Assembly: GCA_017536765.1 (NCBI GenBank)
Contig: JAFXGV010000002.1
Span: 1 to 45,841 of the forward strand
Length of the DNA stretch: 45,841 nucleotides
Direction of reading: 5' to 3'
Source: Bacteroidaceae bacterium
Lineage (GTDB): Bacteria; Bacteroidota; Bacteroidia; Bacteroidales; Bacteroidaceae
Below, piece by piece: positions 7,493 to 16,026 of this stretch. The notes beneath the pieces were generated by a model, which was not told the DNA's origin, ran no database searches, and saw only the letters and a program-made list of their open reading frames with translations. Numbering within the stretch: the first letter of the stretch is position 1; every line of letters starts with the position of its first letter. The position numbers were made by a program, and so were the translations under genes.

Positions 7493-7523
7493 CAAATTTA
7501 CAAAAAAAGCAGCAGCGACAGAA
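7493..7523 (-). promoter_or_regulatory. Candidate promoter for nfo and the two-component genes
   Basis: On the minus strand, TAAATTTG (7500 to 7493) matches the Bacteroidota -7 element TAnnTTTG exactly. TTC lies 20 nt upstream where TTG is usual. The predicted start is about 20 nt before the nfo ATG. The -33 side overlaps the terminator of the upstream pit gene. Confidence 0.5.
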
Positions 7524-7557
7524 GAAATTTTCTATCTTTCTGTCGCTGCTGCTTTTT
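7504..7557 (-). terminator. Terminator after the first PiT gene
   Basis: A 20-bp stem with one G-T pair (7504-7523 with 7538-7557) built on GCAGCAGCGACAG, with A and T runs on both sides. It lies 15 nt beyond the stop codon of the pit gene at 7572-9833 and separates it from nfo. Confidence 0.85.
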
Positions 7558-7571
7558 ATTTTTATCACTCG

Positions 7572-9833
7572 TTATTCTGCGGGAGTAACCTTCACCGTAG
7601 ATGAGGCAAAGAACTTGTTACCACCACGTAATAGGTTACGCACCTCGCTGAGGAGCTCGTGGCTCTCCTGGATAAGGTTCAGATAAACAAAGTCCATACG
7701 CAAGCTGCCGCTGCTCTGGTGCAGACGCATTGTCTGTGTCTTGCGCAGGTTGGCAAGCGCGTGCTTGAGTTCTTTGGCGCGCTCCGACACCTCGTGCGAA
7801 CCCTCGTAGTTGCCACTTGTTATGATATCGCTGATATCTTTTAAGGTATTATATACATCGCGGCAATAGGGTGAGAACTCCTCTATATAGTTCTTTGAAA
7901 GCGGTGAGAAGCTGTTGTCGGCGTGCTCCTTCATAGGCTCACCAATGCGGGTGAGGGTATTGAGCATCTGCTGGCAGCTGTTGGTACACAGGTGATACCA
8001 GGTGCTGCGCTCAAAAGCAAGCTGCTGGTCTATGCGCTGCATACCGCGTGTTTCTGAACGGCGCTCCTTCTTCAGATAGGCTTTCTCCTCCACAATCTTT
8101 ATGAGCGACGATTTCAATGGGCGTAGCTCATCCTTGGCAAACGACTCGAAGAGGCGTTTGTACGTATCGGCCGAGAAAGCGAGCGAGTGTGTGAGGGTGC
8201 TTGCTGCGTGCGACTGCAGTTTTTCCCATACCTCTTTCTGGTCCTCGGAACGGAGAATAACCATCATATCCTCGTCGGCCTTCTCGCTTTCCTTTTTCTT
8301 GTTATATTGTATGTGGCTGCGGATGAGCAGATAGACAACCAGGGCAATCATCACATACATTGCAGGGATACCGCCGTAGTTCATTATCGATGCCACAAAA
8401 GCAGCAATTATGAATGCAGCACCGGCTGTGATGAACCAACCGCCCACTACCGAAACCACGCCGGTTACACGGTACACGGCACTCTCACGGCCCCAGGCGC
8501 GGTCGCTCAACGAAGAACCCATACCCACCATAAATGTAACATAGGTTGTTGAGAGGGGCAGTTTAAGCGATGTACCAATCGCGATGAGCAAGCCTGCAAG
8601 CACTAAGTTCACAGATGCGCGCACAAGGTCGAATGCTACATCCTCGCGCTCCTCGAGCGGCCTGAAACGCTTGTTCACCCAGTCCTTAACGCTCTGCGGT
8701 GTCACACGCGAAATGCCATCGACCATCTTGGTGGTGGCACGCACAAGGTTACGTGCAATGGGCGATGTACCGAAGATGTCGCCATCGTCGTTCTGCTGGC
8801 TCGACAGGTTGATAGATGTCTGCAGCACCTTGCGGGCCTTTTTGCTTGTCCACAGCGCAAACACCATAACCGCACCGGCACCTATAAGGAAATATACGGG
8901 TGTTTTGGCCGAACCGTTGAGCGAATCCATCATAAAGTTATCGGCAGCAATGCCGGCACCATTGGCAGTGAAATCCTTGAACGATTCGAAACCGGCCAAT
9001 GTAACACCAATGAAGTTCACAAGGTCGTTACCCGCAAATGCAAAAGCCAAAGAGAATGTACCTATGAGCACAACCACCTTGAGCACATTTACCTTGCACC
9101 AATGGAGCAACTGCATAAGCACCGTAAAGAATACAAATGCGATGAAGAGTATGAGAACGGTGTGTTCGTCGATATATGCTCGCGCCGAGTCGGTAACCAA
9201 AGCACTACCCTTCAATCCCTTAATGAGCATAAAGTAGATGATAGACGTAACGGCAATACCGCCAAAGATACCAATCTTGCTCGACAGGTTCTTGCGATAG
9301 TGGAAGGTGAAGATGAGACGCGCAATCCACTGCACAATGAGACCGAACACAAAGGCTATAGCCACCGAGAGGAATATTGAGATGATGATTGTCAACGCCT
9401 TATCGGTGTTGAGCATCTCCATAAAACTTGCTGTGGTTGTGCTTGAATTGATGAGCGCAGTGATGAATGCGGCACCAAGCAACTCGAACACCATAGAAAC
9501 GGTGGTTGATGTGGGCAAGCCAAGCGAGTTGAAGAGGTCGAGCAGAAAGACATCGCTGATGACCACCGCCAGGTATATGCACATAACCTGACTGAAACTG
9601 AAATACTGCGGAGCGAAGATTCCGTGGCGCGCCACATCCATCATACCGCTGCTGAAAGTCGCGCCTATGAATACACCTAAGGCGGCAACCAAAAGTACGT
9701 GATTTAATTTTGCAGCCTTACTGCCGACTGCAGAACTTAGGAAGTTTACGGCATCGTTGCTCACACCGACTGTCAAGTCGAGGATTGCCAGCGAGAACAT
9801 AAAGATGACTACCAATAGATACGCAATATCCAT
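7572..9833 (-). CDS. PiT-family phosphate transporter with PhoU-like C-terminal domain (copy 1)
   Basis: A 753-residue inner-membrane transporter for inorganic phosphate. The two PiT signature repeats are visible: an N-terminal GVSNDAVNFLSSAVGSK segment with the LGLPTSTTVS loop, and an internal pair (FAGNDLVNFIGVTLAGF, and LKLPLSTTYVTFMVGMG). About ten hydrophobic segments cover residues 1-500. The rest (about 510-745) is a soluble helical PhoU-like region, longer than in E. coli PitA (about 500 aa). It is a close paralogue of the next gene upstream; both contain STWYHLCTNSCQQMLNTLTR. Its leader of roughly 200 nt holds an inverted pair of interspersed repeats. Confidence 0.9.
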   Translation of the reverse strand: MDIAYLLVVIFMFSLAILDLTVGVSNDAVNFLSSAVGSKAAKLNHVLLVAALGVFIGATFSSGMMDVARHGIFAPQYFSFSQVMCIYLAVVISDVFLLDLFNSLGLPTSTTVSMVFELLGAAFITALINSSTTTASFMEMLNTDKALTIIISIFLSVAIAFVFGLIVQWIARLIFTFHYRKNLSSKIGIFGGIAVTSIIYFMLIKGLKGSALVTDSARAYIDEHTVLILFIAFVFFTVLMQLLHWCKVNVLKVVVLIGTFSLAFAFAGNDLVNFIGVTLAGFESFKDFTANGAGIAADNFMMDSLNGSAKTPVYFLIGAGAVMVFALWTSKKARKVLQTSINLSSQQNDDGDIFGTSPIARNLVRATTKMVDGISRVTPQSVKDWVNKRFRPLEEREDVAFDLVRASVNLVLAGLLIAIGTSLKLPLSTTYVTFMVGMGSSLSDRAWGRESAVYRVTGVVSVVGGWFITAGAAFIIAAFVASIMNYGGIPAMYVMIALVVYLLIRSHIQYNKKKESEKADEDMMVILRSEDQKEVWEKLQSHAASTLTHSLAFSADTYKRLFESFAKDELRPLKSSLIKIVEEKAYLKKERRSETRGMQRIDQQLAFERSTWYHLCTNSCQQMLNTLTRIGEPMKEHADNSFSPLSKNYIEEFSPYCRDVYNTLKDISDIITSGNYEGSHEVSERAKELKHALANLRKTQTMRLHQSSGSLRMDFVYLNLIQESHELLSEVRNLLRGGNKFFASSTVKVTPAE

Positions 9834-9900
9834 AATCGATATTTTTAATTTATATTATGTTTTATTATGCAGTTAATCCGGTATCGCCAATTTTCATTAG

Positions 9901-9974
9901 TGTCATATCGAACGAATGTGAGATATCTCAATGGTCTTTTTTCAAGATTCCTCACACAAGGTTCGGAATGACAA
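9901..9974. repeat. Inverted pair of 30-bp interspersed repeats in the pit copy 1 leader
   Basis: The unit also seen at 4249-4278 is present here twice, head to head: complement at 9901-9930 and direct at 9945-9974 (AGATTCCTCACACAAGGTTC...). The two arms can pair (TGTCAT, AAC, GTGAG and ATCT blocks) into an imperfect hairpin around a 14-nt T-rich loop. This fills much of the 320-bp gap between the two pit genes; the gap contains no convincing gene. Confidence 0.7.
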
Positions 9975-10037
9975 ATACACTTTGGGGCATCATAATTACT
10001 ATAACCGCATTTCAAACGGAATAGTGCTAAATTATCA

Positions 10038-10071
10038 CAAAAATAGATAAATATTTTATATTTCAACAAAA
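10038..10071 (-). promoter_or_regulatory. Candidate promoter for pit copy 1
   Basis: The minus strand carries TATTTTTG (10045 to 10038), an exact TAnnTTTG match. TTTTG (10071 to 10067) lies 21 nt upstream and TTG (10066 to 10064) 18 nt upstream. Transcription would start near 10031, giving a leader of about 200 nt that includes the inverted repeat. Confidence 0.5.
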
Positions 10072-10079
10072 GGGGCAAA

Positions 10080-10123
10080 AAAAAATTAACAAAGGAAAGC
10101 GCGCTTTCCTTTGTTAATTTTTT
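10080..10123 (-). terminator. Terminator after pit copy 2: perfect loop-free palindrome
   Basis: A 44-bp perfect palindrome with 22-bp arms (ATTAACAAAGGAAAGCG and its mirror) and A/T runs at both ends. It lies about 30 nt after the stop codon of the pit gene at 10154-12403. Confidence 0.85.
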
Positions 10124-10153
10124 AATAACTTTATTTACAACGTAATGCGAATT

Positions 10154-12403
10154 TTACGCCACCGGAGCAAAATATTTATTGCTACCACGCAACAGGTTAC
10201 GCACCTCACTGAGAAGCTCGTGGCTCTCCTGTATTATGTTGAGATACTCGAAATCCATACGCAGGCTGCCTTTGTTATCCTGCAGACGCCTTGTCTGTGT
10301 TTTGCGCAGCGCGGCAAGCGAATGCTTCAGCTCCTTGGCACGGGCCGAAACCTCGGTAGCGTTGTCGTAACAACCGCTCTCAACCATTTGGTTTATATCC
10401 ATAAGCACATTATATACATCGCGGCAATAGGGCGAGAACTCCTCTATGTAACTCTTGGACAAGGGCGAGAAGCTGTTGTCGGCGTGTTCCTTCAAAGGTT
10501 CGCCTATGCGGGTGAGAGTGTTTAGCATCTGCTGGCAACTGTTGGTACACAGGTGATACCAGGTGCTGCGCTCAAACGATAGCTGCTGGTCTATGCGCTG
10601 CAAGCCACGTGTTTCGAGGCGACGCTGTTTCTTCAGTTTCGCCTTCTCCTCCACTATCTTTATGAGCGATAGTTTGAGGGGGCGCAAAGAATCCTTGGCA
10701 AATGCCTCGAACATACGTTTGTATGTGTCGGCCGAAAAGACGAGCGAAGAAGATATAGTCTTTGCGGTGCGCTCCTTCAATGCACTCCACACCTCGGCCT
10801 CATCGTCGCTGCGCAACACTATCTGCATAGTGACATCCTCCTGTTCCTCTTTTTTCTTCTTATTATATTTTATATGGCTGTGGATAAGCAGATAGATGAC
10901 AAGCGCAATCATTGCATACATTGCCACGATGCCGCCATAGTACATAATAGCCGCCACCAATGCACCCAGTATGAAGGCTGCACCTGCGGTAACAAACCAA
11001 CCACCGATAACCGATATTACACCCGTCACGCGATAGACAGCGCTCTCGCGCCCCCAAGCACGGTCGGCAAGCGAGCTACCCATTGCCACCATAAATGTGA
11101 TATATGTGGTAGAGAGGGGCAATTTAAGCGATGTACCCACTGCTATGAGCAAACCGCCAAGCACAAGGTTCACCGATGCGCGCACAAGGTCGAAGGCTAC
11201 ATCCTGTCTCTCCTCCACCGGAGCAAAGCGATTGTTCACCCAGTTCTTCACGCATTGCGGGGTGGCACGTATCACCACATCGGCAATCTTGGTGGTTGTG
11301 CGCACAAGGTTGCGTGCAATGGGCGATGTGCCGAAAATCTCGTTCTCCTCGTTGCTCTGGGTAGAGAGGTCGATAGATGTCTGCAACACTTTCCGCGCCT
11401 TTTTACTGGTGCATAGAGCCACCACCATAATAACACCGGCACCAAAGAGAAAATATACAGGTGTTTTTGCTGCGCCTGCAAGCGACTCCATTGTAAACTG
11501 GTCGGCTGCAAGGCCGGCAGGATTATTGAACGTATATGTAATGAAAGAGTCGAAGCCGGCAAGCGTTACACCTATGAAGTTCACAAGGTCGTTACCCGCA
11601 AAGGCAAGCGCAAGCGAGAATGTACCAATGAGCACAACCACTTTAAGAACATTCACGCGGCACCAATGGAGCAGCTGCATAAGCAGTGTGAAAAAGAGGA
11701 AACAACCGCCAAGCACAAGTAGCAGGTTGTTGTTTATGTACTCCTTTACATCGGGCGACACAATGGTAGTACCCTTCAAGCCCTTTATGAGCATAAAATA
11801 GACTATCGATGTAACGGCAATACCGCCAAAGATGCCTATCTTGCGACCAAGATTGCGACGAAAATGGAATGTAAAGATAAGGCGCGATATCCACTGCACC
11901 ACAAGACCAAAGACAAATGCTACTGCTACCGAAAGAAATATCGAGATAATCATAACCAATGCCTTGTCGGTATTGAGCAGGTTCACAATATCCATATCGG
12001 CACCACCGCTGAACATCTTTATTATTGCCACAATGAAGGCTGCACCAAGCAACTCGAACACCAGTGACACGGTAGTTGATGTGGGCAGGCCAAGCGAGTT
12101 GAAGAGGTCGAGCAGAAAGACATCGCTCACCATCACGGCAAGGAAAATGCACATAACCTCGGAGAAATAGAATTCCGAAGGGTTGAAAATTCCGCTGCGG
12201 GCAACCTCCATCATTCCGTTACTGAACGCTGCGCCCATAAAGACACCTGCAGCCGCCACAAAGAGTACGTGTTTCAACTTGGCAGCCTTGCAACCAACAG
12301 CCGAACTAATGAAATTCACAGCATCGTTGCTTACTCCCACCCACAAATCCACTATTGCAAGTGCAAAGAGAAAGACGACAATCAAAAGATAAGATATTTC
12401 CAT
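10154..12403 (-). CDS. PiT-family phosphate transporter with PhoU-like C-terminal domain (copy 2)
   Basis: A 749-residue paralogue of the neighbouring pit gene with the same architecture: N-terminal GVSNDAVNFISSAVGCK and LGLPTSTTVS, internal FAGNDLVNFIGVTLAGF and LKLPLSTTYITFMVAMG, and a PhoU-like helical tail (about 510-745). The two genes diverge most at loops and linkers, for example the segment around residues 130-145 and the linker before the tail. It has its own terminator (10080-10123), and its upstream gap carries 74-bp tandem repeats, so the two copies may be regulated separately. Function as a phosphate carrier is inferred from the family; coupling ion and affinity are unknown. Confidence 0.9.
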   Translation of the reverse strand: MEISYLLIVVFLFALAIVDLWVGVSNDAVNFISSAVGCKAAKLKHVLFVAAAGVFMGAAFSNGMMEVARSGIFNPSEFYFSEVMCIFLAVMVSDVFLLDLFNSLGLPTSTTVSLVFELLGAAFIVAIIKMFSGGADMDIVNLLNTDKALVMIISIFLSVAVAFVFGLVVQWISRLIFTFHFRRNLGRKIGIFGGIAVTSIVYFMLIKGLKGTTIVSPDVKEYINNNLLLVLGGCFLFFTLLMQLLHWCRVNVLKVVVLIGTFSLALAFAGNDLVNFIGVTLAGFDSFITYTFNNPAGLAADQFTMESLAGAAKTPVYFLFGAGVIMVVALCTSKKARKVLQTSIDLSTQSNEENEIFGTSPIARNLVRTTTKIADVVIRATPQCVKNWVNNRFAPVEERQDVAFDLVRASVNLVLGGLLIAVGTSLKLPLSTTYITFMVAMGSSLADRAWGRESAVYRVTGVISVIGGWFVTAGAAFILGALVAAIMYYGGIVAMYAMIALVIYLLIHSHIKYNKKKKEEQEDVTMQIVLRSDDEAEVWSALKERTAKTISSSLVFSADTYKRMFEAFAKDSLRPLKLSLIKIVEEKAKLKKQRRLETRGLQRIDQQLSFERSTWYHLCTNSCQQMLNTLTRIGEPLKEHADNSFSPLSKSYIEEFSPYCRDVYNVLMDINQMVESGCYDNATEVSARAKELKHSLAALRKTQTRRLQDNKGSLRMDFEYLNIIQESHELLSEVRNLLRGSNKYFAPVA

Positions 12404-12495
12404 AATATTTAGATTATAATTATATGCCTCTTACTATTCTTTCGTGTTGCAAAATAGGGAGAAATAAATTACCTGCTTGTTACATAATTGTTACC

Positions 12496-12655
12496 AAAAT
12501 GTTACAAGAGAGCGAAACGCAAACCTGTTTGCAGGTTTCACAGCGAGCGCAGAACATTTCGCAGAATGCAAAATGTTACAAGAGAGCGAAACGCAAACCT
12601 GTTTGCAGGTTTCACAGCGAGCGCAGAACATTTCGCTGAAGGCAAAATATTACAA
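12496..12655. repeat. 74-bp tandem repeat, two full copies plus a partial third
   Basis: Period of exactly 74 nt: copies begin AAAATGTTACAAGAGAGCG at 12496 and 12570, with a 12-nt partial copy (AAAATATTACAA) at 12644. The first two copies are nearly identical, differing near their ends (CAGAATGC and CTGAAGGC). Each contains a small hairpin, AAACCTG-TTTG-CAGGTTT. It lies in the 320-bp gap between the porin stop and the pit copy 2 start. Reading frames through it exist in three frames and look spurious. Confidence 0.9.
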
Positions 12656-12723
12656 ACAGACATCGGAAGCCGACAAAAGACCACCGATGCCCGTCATTAA
12701 AGACAAAAAACTACTATGATATG

Positions 12724-13998
12724 TTAGAAATTGTATCGTGCTGCAATGTTCACGCGGTTGGCACCATCCTTGTCGCCATCGAAATCGGTGCGCCAGCCGT
12801 GCAGATACTCAAGGCCCACCTGCATATTCTTGCTCACATTGTAGAACATATTGGCAACAACATACTGCCCGCGACGGTACGATTCGGGATAAGCCTCGGC
12901 ATAGCCGCTGTTGGAGTGAAGGGCTGTTTGGCTGTATGTGGCGGTGGCAAAGAATTTTGAACTTACGTTATATTGCAAGCCCACATACCAAGCCTCGGAG
13001 CGCAACATAGTCATACGGCCGTTTTCGGCTGCGGGAACAAGGTCGACACCCACATTGGATATATCGTTTATGTATGAACCTATACCCTTACCCATTGTAA
13101 ACTGGCCCTTCAGCTGCAATTTGCCCAGTGTACCCAAAAGGCTCACCTGTGCGCCCCAGGCATATTTGTTATGCTTGTCGTTTGTTACATTATTGCGATA
13201 CGAAAGGTTGCGCACCACACCTGCTACACGAATGTGGTTGTTATCGTTGAATGCATACTGCACATATACGGGGATATTAGGCATACGCTGGCTTGTGATG
13301 TTGGAATATTCGGTGTTGGTACCCACAGGCTTGGAAGCCTCGATACCCATACCCATAGACAAGCCCCAATCGAAAGCGTACTTCAAGCGCAACTGCGTGG
13401 TGCGATAGAAAGCCATACCGCAGGGGCCACCGTAATCTACGGTAACGGGGCAGGCCTCAAGGTCCATAAAAGCACCGGTTGTGTAACCGAGTGTGAGGTA
13501 CTTGGTGCTCATATACATATTGTGAAGACGGAAATTGTCGCCGCTGCCGCGCCAGTTACCCGACGTAAACACATAGAAATCGCCAAGCACCTTGCTGCGC
13601 CCTACAAGTTTCATAAAGATGGTAGAGGTTGTCATATCCATCTGATACTGGCTCGACGAAACACCACTCCTGTCTATTGCCGAGGGCAAGAAGTCGACAT
13701 TATCCACCGAGCCGCCAAAATCGTACTCAAACGTGGTTTGCAGGTAACCGCCTATACCCAAGCCCCACTTGCCCTGCTGGTCGACAAGTACAAAACGCGG
13801 AGCACGCGGATTGTGGTAATAGCTACTCTGCGTTGTCTGGAAAATCTCCACCACATCGGGAGCTTCGTTAATAGTCTCACTGATGCAGATAAGCGAAACG
13901 GGTTCATCACCGGGTTTCACCCACTCCTGTGCGCAAACGGCCGAGCCTGTGAGGCACGCGCAAACAAAAACCATTGTTGCCTTTAAAAGTTTTTTCAT
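12724..13998 (-). CDS. Outer-membrane porin, DcaP-like
   Basis: A 424-residue secreted beta-barrel protein. The start MKKLLKATMVFVCACLTGSAVCAQ is a clear signal peptide, so I start here rather than 22 codons upstream. After an N-terminal linker (about 25-75), repeated amphipathic strands begin at GIGGYLQTTFEYDFGG and run to a terminal aromatic residue (NVNIAARYNF-type ending), as outer-membrane barrels do. The strand pattern resembles DcaP-family trimeric porins, but the assignment is moderate. The two phosphate transporters downstream suggest an anion or phosphate entry role, as inference only. A divergent AraC gene begins 233 bp upstream. Confidence 0.75.
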   Translation of the reverse strand: MKKLLKATMVFVCACLTGSAVCAQEWVKPGDEPVSLICISETINEAPDVVEIFQTTQSSYYHNPRAPRFVLVDQQGKWGLGIGGYLQTTFEYDFGGSVDNVDFLPSAIDRSGVSSSQYQMDMTTSTIFMKLVGRSKVLGDFYVFTSGNWRGSGDNFRLHNMYMSTKYLTLGYTTGAFMDLEACPVTVDYGGPCGMAFYRTTQLRLKYAFDWGLSMGMGIEASKPVGTNTEYSNITSQRMPNIPVYVQYAFNDNNHIRVAGVVRNLSYRNNVTNDKHNKYAWGAQVSLLGTLGKLQLKGQFTMGKGIGSYINDISNVGVDLVPAAENGRMTMLRSEAWYVGLQYNVSSKFFATATYSQTALHSNSGYAEAYPESYRRGQYVVANMFYNVSKNMQVGLEYLHGWRTDFDGDKDGANRVNIAARYNF

Positions 13999-14231
13999 AA
14001 TTTTATTTGTTTGAAAGTTTACAGAGAGAGAAACAAACAAAGCAAAAGAAATGTTTGCAGGCAAAGTGGCTACTGCACCGCATTATTATATATAAGGATA
14101 AAGGGATGAATATGTGTACATTTTTCTTTTTTAACTTTTTTCAAAAAAACATTGCACTTATGAACAAGATATAAACTTTTTTTATTTTCTTTGTCATATA
14201 CACTACTATACAACACTGCATTTACTACAAA

Positions 14232-15149
14232 ATGAAAGAAGAGACAACAACTGAGAAAAAAGAGAGAATAGAGCAGTTCAAATATCTGCAAATATCGCCC
14301 AGGGACAAGTCGTGGGGCCTGGCTGTAACCACAGTGGGATTCAGGCACATAGATGCAGGTGAGGGACACTCCCAGGCAGAACTGCCCGACGGATATAAAT
14401 TCAACGACGAGGGGCGACGGGTGCTCAATGAATACCAACTTGTTTACATAACACGCGGCGGTGGTTATTTCGAGAGTGCATCCTGTTCCAGAACAAAGAT
14501 TGAGGCCGGCACAATGTTTATGCTCTTCCCCGGCGAGTGGCACTCTTTTGCCCCCGACTGCGAAAGCGGTTGGAACATCCACTGGATAGGATTCAACGGC
14601 AGTATCATCGACGACAAGATAAAGGCGGGCTTTTTCACATTCAAGAATTGCGTTTTCCGCGTGGGCGTGGACGAGAGGATAACAAACACCTATCACCAGA
14701 TATTAGAGATTGTGAGCAGCGAACGAAAGGGCTACCAGCAGATGGCCGCAGGTCTTGCCTTTTCGCTCATAGGCCGGGTGTATTACGAAAACATCAACCA
14801 CTCGTTTGGCGATAGTTTTATGACACGCATCATAAGCCAGGCAAAGGCCATTATAAAGGAGGATATGAGCGGAAGCCACTCGCTCGAGGAGATTGCCGCC
14901 TCGCTCAACATAAGCTACTCGCTTTTCCGCAGGGAGTTCAAACGTGCCTGCGGCATATCGCCGGGGCAGTATCGCCAGGAGCTCAAACTTGTGAAGGCAA
15001 AGGAACTGCTCTACTCCACCAATATGAGTATAGCCCTCATAGCCGAACAACTGCATTTTGAGTGCCTGGGGCAATTCTCCACATTCTTCAAAAAGAAGAC
15101 GGGGCAATCACCGCTGGAATACAGAAAACGCGCCACGCGCAATGTATAA
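14232..15149 (+). CDS. AraC-family transcriptional regulator
   Basis: A 305-residue regulator. An N-terminal cupin-like sensing domain (about 20-140, with EYQLVYITRGGG and FPGEWHSF) is followed by the two AraC helix-turn-helix units (about 200-300), with SLEEIAASLNISYSLFRREFKRACGISPGQYR and a second unit ending FKKKTGQSPLEYRK. This layout is typical of sugar-responsive activators. It is divergent from the porin, with a 233-bp shared upstream region, and lies upstream of a SIMPL gene with its own gap. Target and ligand are unknown; the porin is the nearest candidate. Confidence 0.9.
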   Translation: MKEETTTEKKERIEQFKYLQISPRDKSWGLAVTTVGFRHIDAGEGHSQAELPDGYKFNDEGRRVLNEYQLVYITRGGGYFESASCSRTKIEAGTMFMLFPGEWHSFAPDCESGWNIHWIGFNGSIIDDKIKAGFFTFKNCVFRVGVDERITNTYHQILEIVSSERKGYQQMAAGLAFSLIGRVYYENINHSFGDSFMTRIISQAKAIIKEDMSGSHSLEEIAASLNISYSLFRREFKRACGISPGQYRQELKLVKAKELLYSTNMSIALIAEQLHFECLGQFSTFFKKKTGQSPLEYRKRATRNV

Positions 15150-15312
15150 GCGTGGCATAAACAACCATGCTATCATAGAGTATTTAATAATATTAAAATA
15201 GGCAGGTAAACAGACAAATGGTGTTAAAAATCCGCAGAAAAGGGTTGCGCCATTTGTTTGTTTTATTTCAAAAGCATAAAATTGCAAGCATAACAAAAAA
15301 ACAGCAACAATT

Positions 15313-16026
15313 ATGAAAAGAATTTTGAGATTTGCACTCATTGCAATAATGGCCGCGCCACTGAGCGCATTTGCACAGGCCGATGAGCGCCCATACATAA
15401 TGCAGAACTCCACCTGCGAGCAGAAGGTAACCCCCGACGAGCTATACATAAGCATCACCGTCAACGAAAAGGAGAACAAAGGGAAAAAGAGCGTGGAGGA
15501 GCTGCAACGGACAATGATAAACAGATTGGAGGCTCTTGGCATAAATGTAGAGGAGACTCTCTCGCTCAACTATATGGGCAGCGAAATAACCTACTCCACG
15601 TTCAAGCGCAACATCACCCCGCGCACCAGCGCCACATATATGCTTAAACTTGGCAGCGCTGCCACAATGCAGAAGGTTATTGCCGCCCTCGAGGCCGAGG
15701 GAATAACCAACATACAGCTTGTGCGCACCAACTACAGCAAGGAGGATGAGATATACAGGGAGCTTGGAGCAAAAGCAATGAAAAGCGCCAAAGAGGAGGC
15801 TGCCAACCTTGCTGCGGCAATAGGGCAAAGCATAGGCACGGCACTGAGCATAAACTCAAACAAATATTCAAGCGGCAACGCCCAGCCACGCCTCTACAAG
15901 GCACGCAACACAATGCTATCAGAGGTGAATATTGATGATATTGCAGATGGCGGCCCGCAAATAGAGATAGGGAAAATAACCTACACGGTAAATGTTAATG
16001 TAAAGTTCCTGTTGAACGACAAATAA
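15313..16026 (+). CDS. SIMPL (DUF541) domain periplasmic protein
   Basis: A 237-residue secreted protein. A signal peptide (MKRILRFALIAIMAAPLSAFAQA) is followed by a SIMPL/DUF541 domain covering nearly all the rest. Typical features are an early TPDELYISITVNE strand and a C-terminal EIGKITYTVNVNVKFLL strand. Members form ring-like periplasmic or surface oligomers in some bacteria, with varied or unknown roles, so no specific function is claimed. The gene ends ...GAC AAA TAA inside a palindrome shared with the convergent mutS2 gene. Confidence 0.85.
   Translation: MKRILRFALIAIMAAPLSAFAQADERPYIMQNSTCEQKVTPDELYISITVNEKENKGKKSVEELQRTMINRLEALGINVEETLSLNYMGSEITYSTFKRNITPRTSATYMLKLGSAATMQKVIAALEAEGITNIQLVRTNYSKEDEIYRELGAKAMKSAKEEAANLAAAIGQSIGTALSINSNKYSSGNAQPRLYKARNTMLSEVNIDDIADGGPQIEIGKITYTVNVNVKFLLNDK

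Noticed and set aside
7467-7568. Longer N-terminus for endonuclease IV
   Set aside because: The extension is translated from the pit terminator and promoter region; [13 protein letters not shown] is the normal family start.
9845-10078. 77-aa minus-strand frame between the two pit genes
   Set aside because: It runs through the inverted interspersed repeats and the candidate promoter, has no motif and is best explained as leader DNA.
12496-12655. CRISPR array
   Set aside because: The units are contiguous 74-bp tandem copies without unique spacers, and no cas genes are present.
12424-12719. Small proteins of 70-80 aa in three frames over the 74-bp tandem repeats
   Set aside because: The period of 74 is not a multiple of three, so the repeats recur in different frames. 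This produces look-alike peptides and is not evidence of coding.
15215-15262. Terminator hairpin for the AraC gene (ACAAATGG...CCATTTGT)
   Set aside because: The stem is only 8 bp with a loop of about 30 nt, much weaker than the other terminators here, so it is not listed as a feature.
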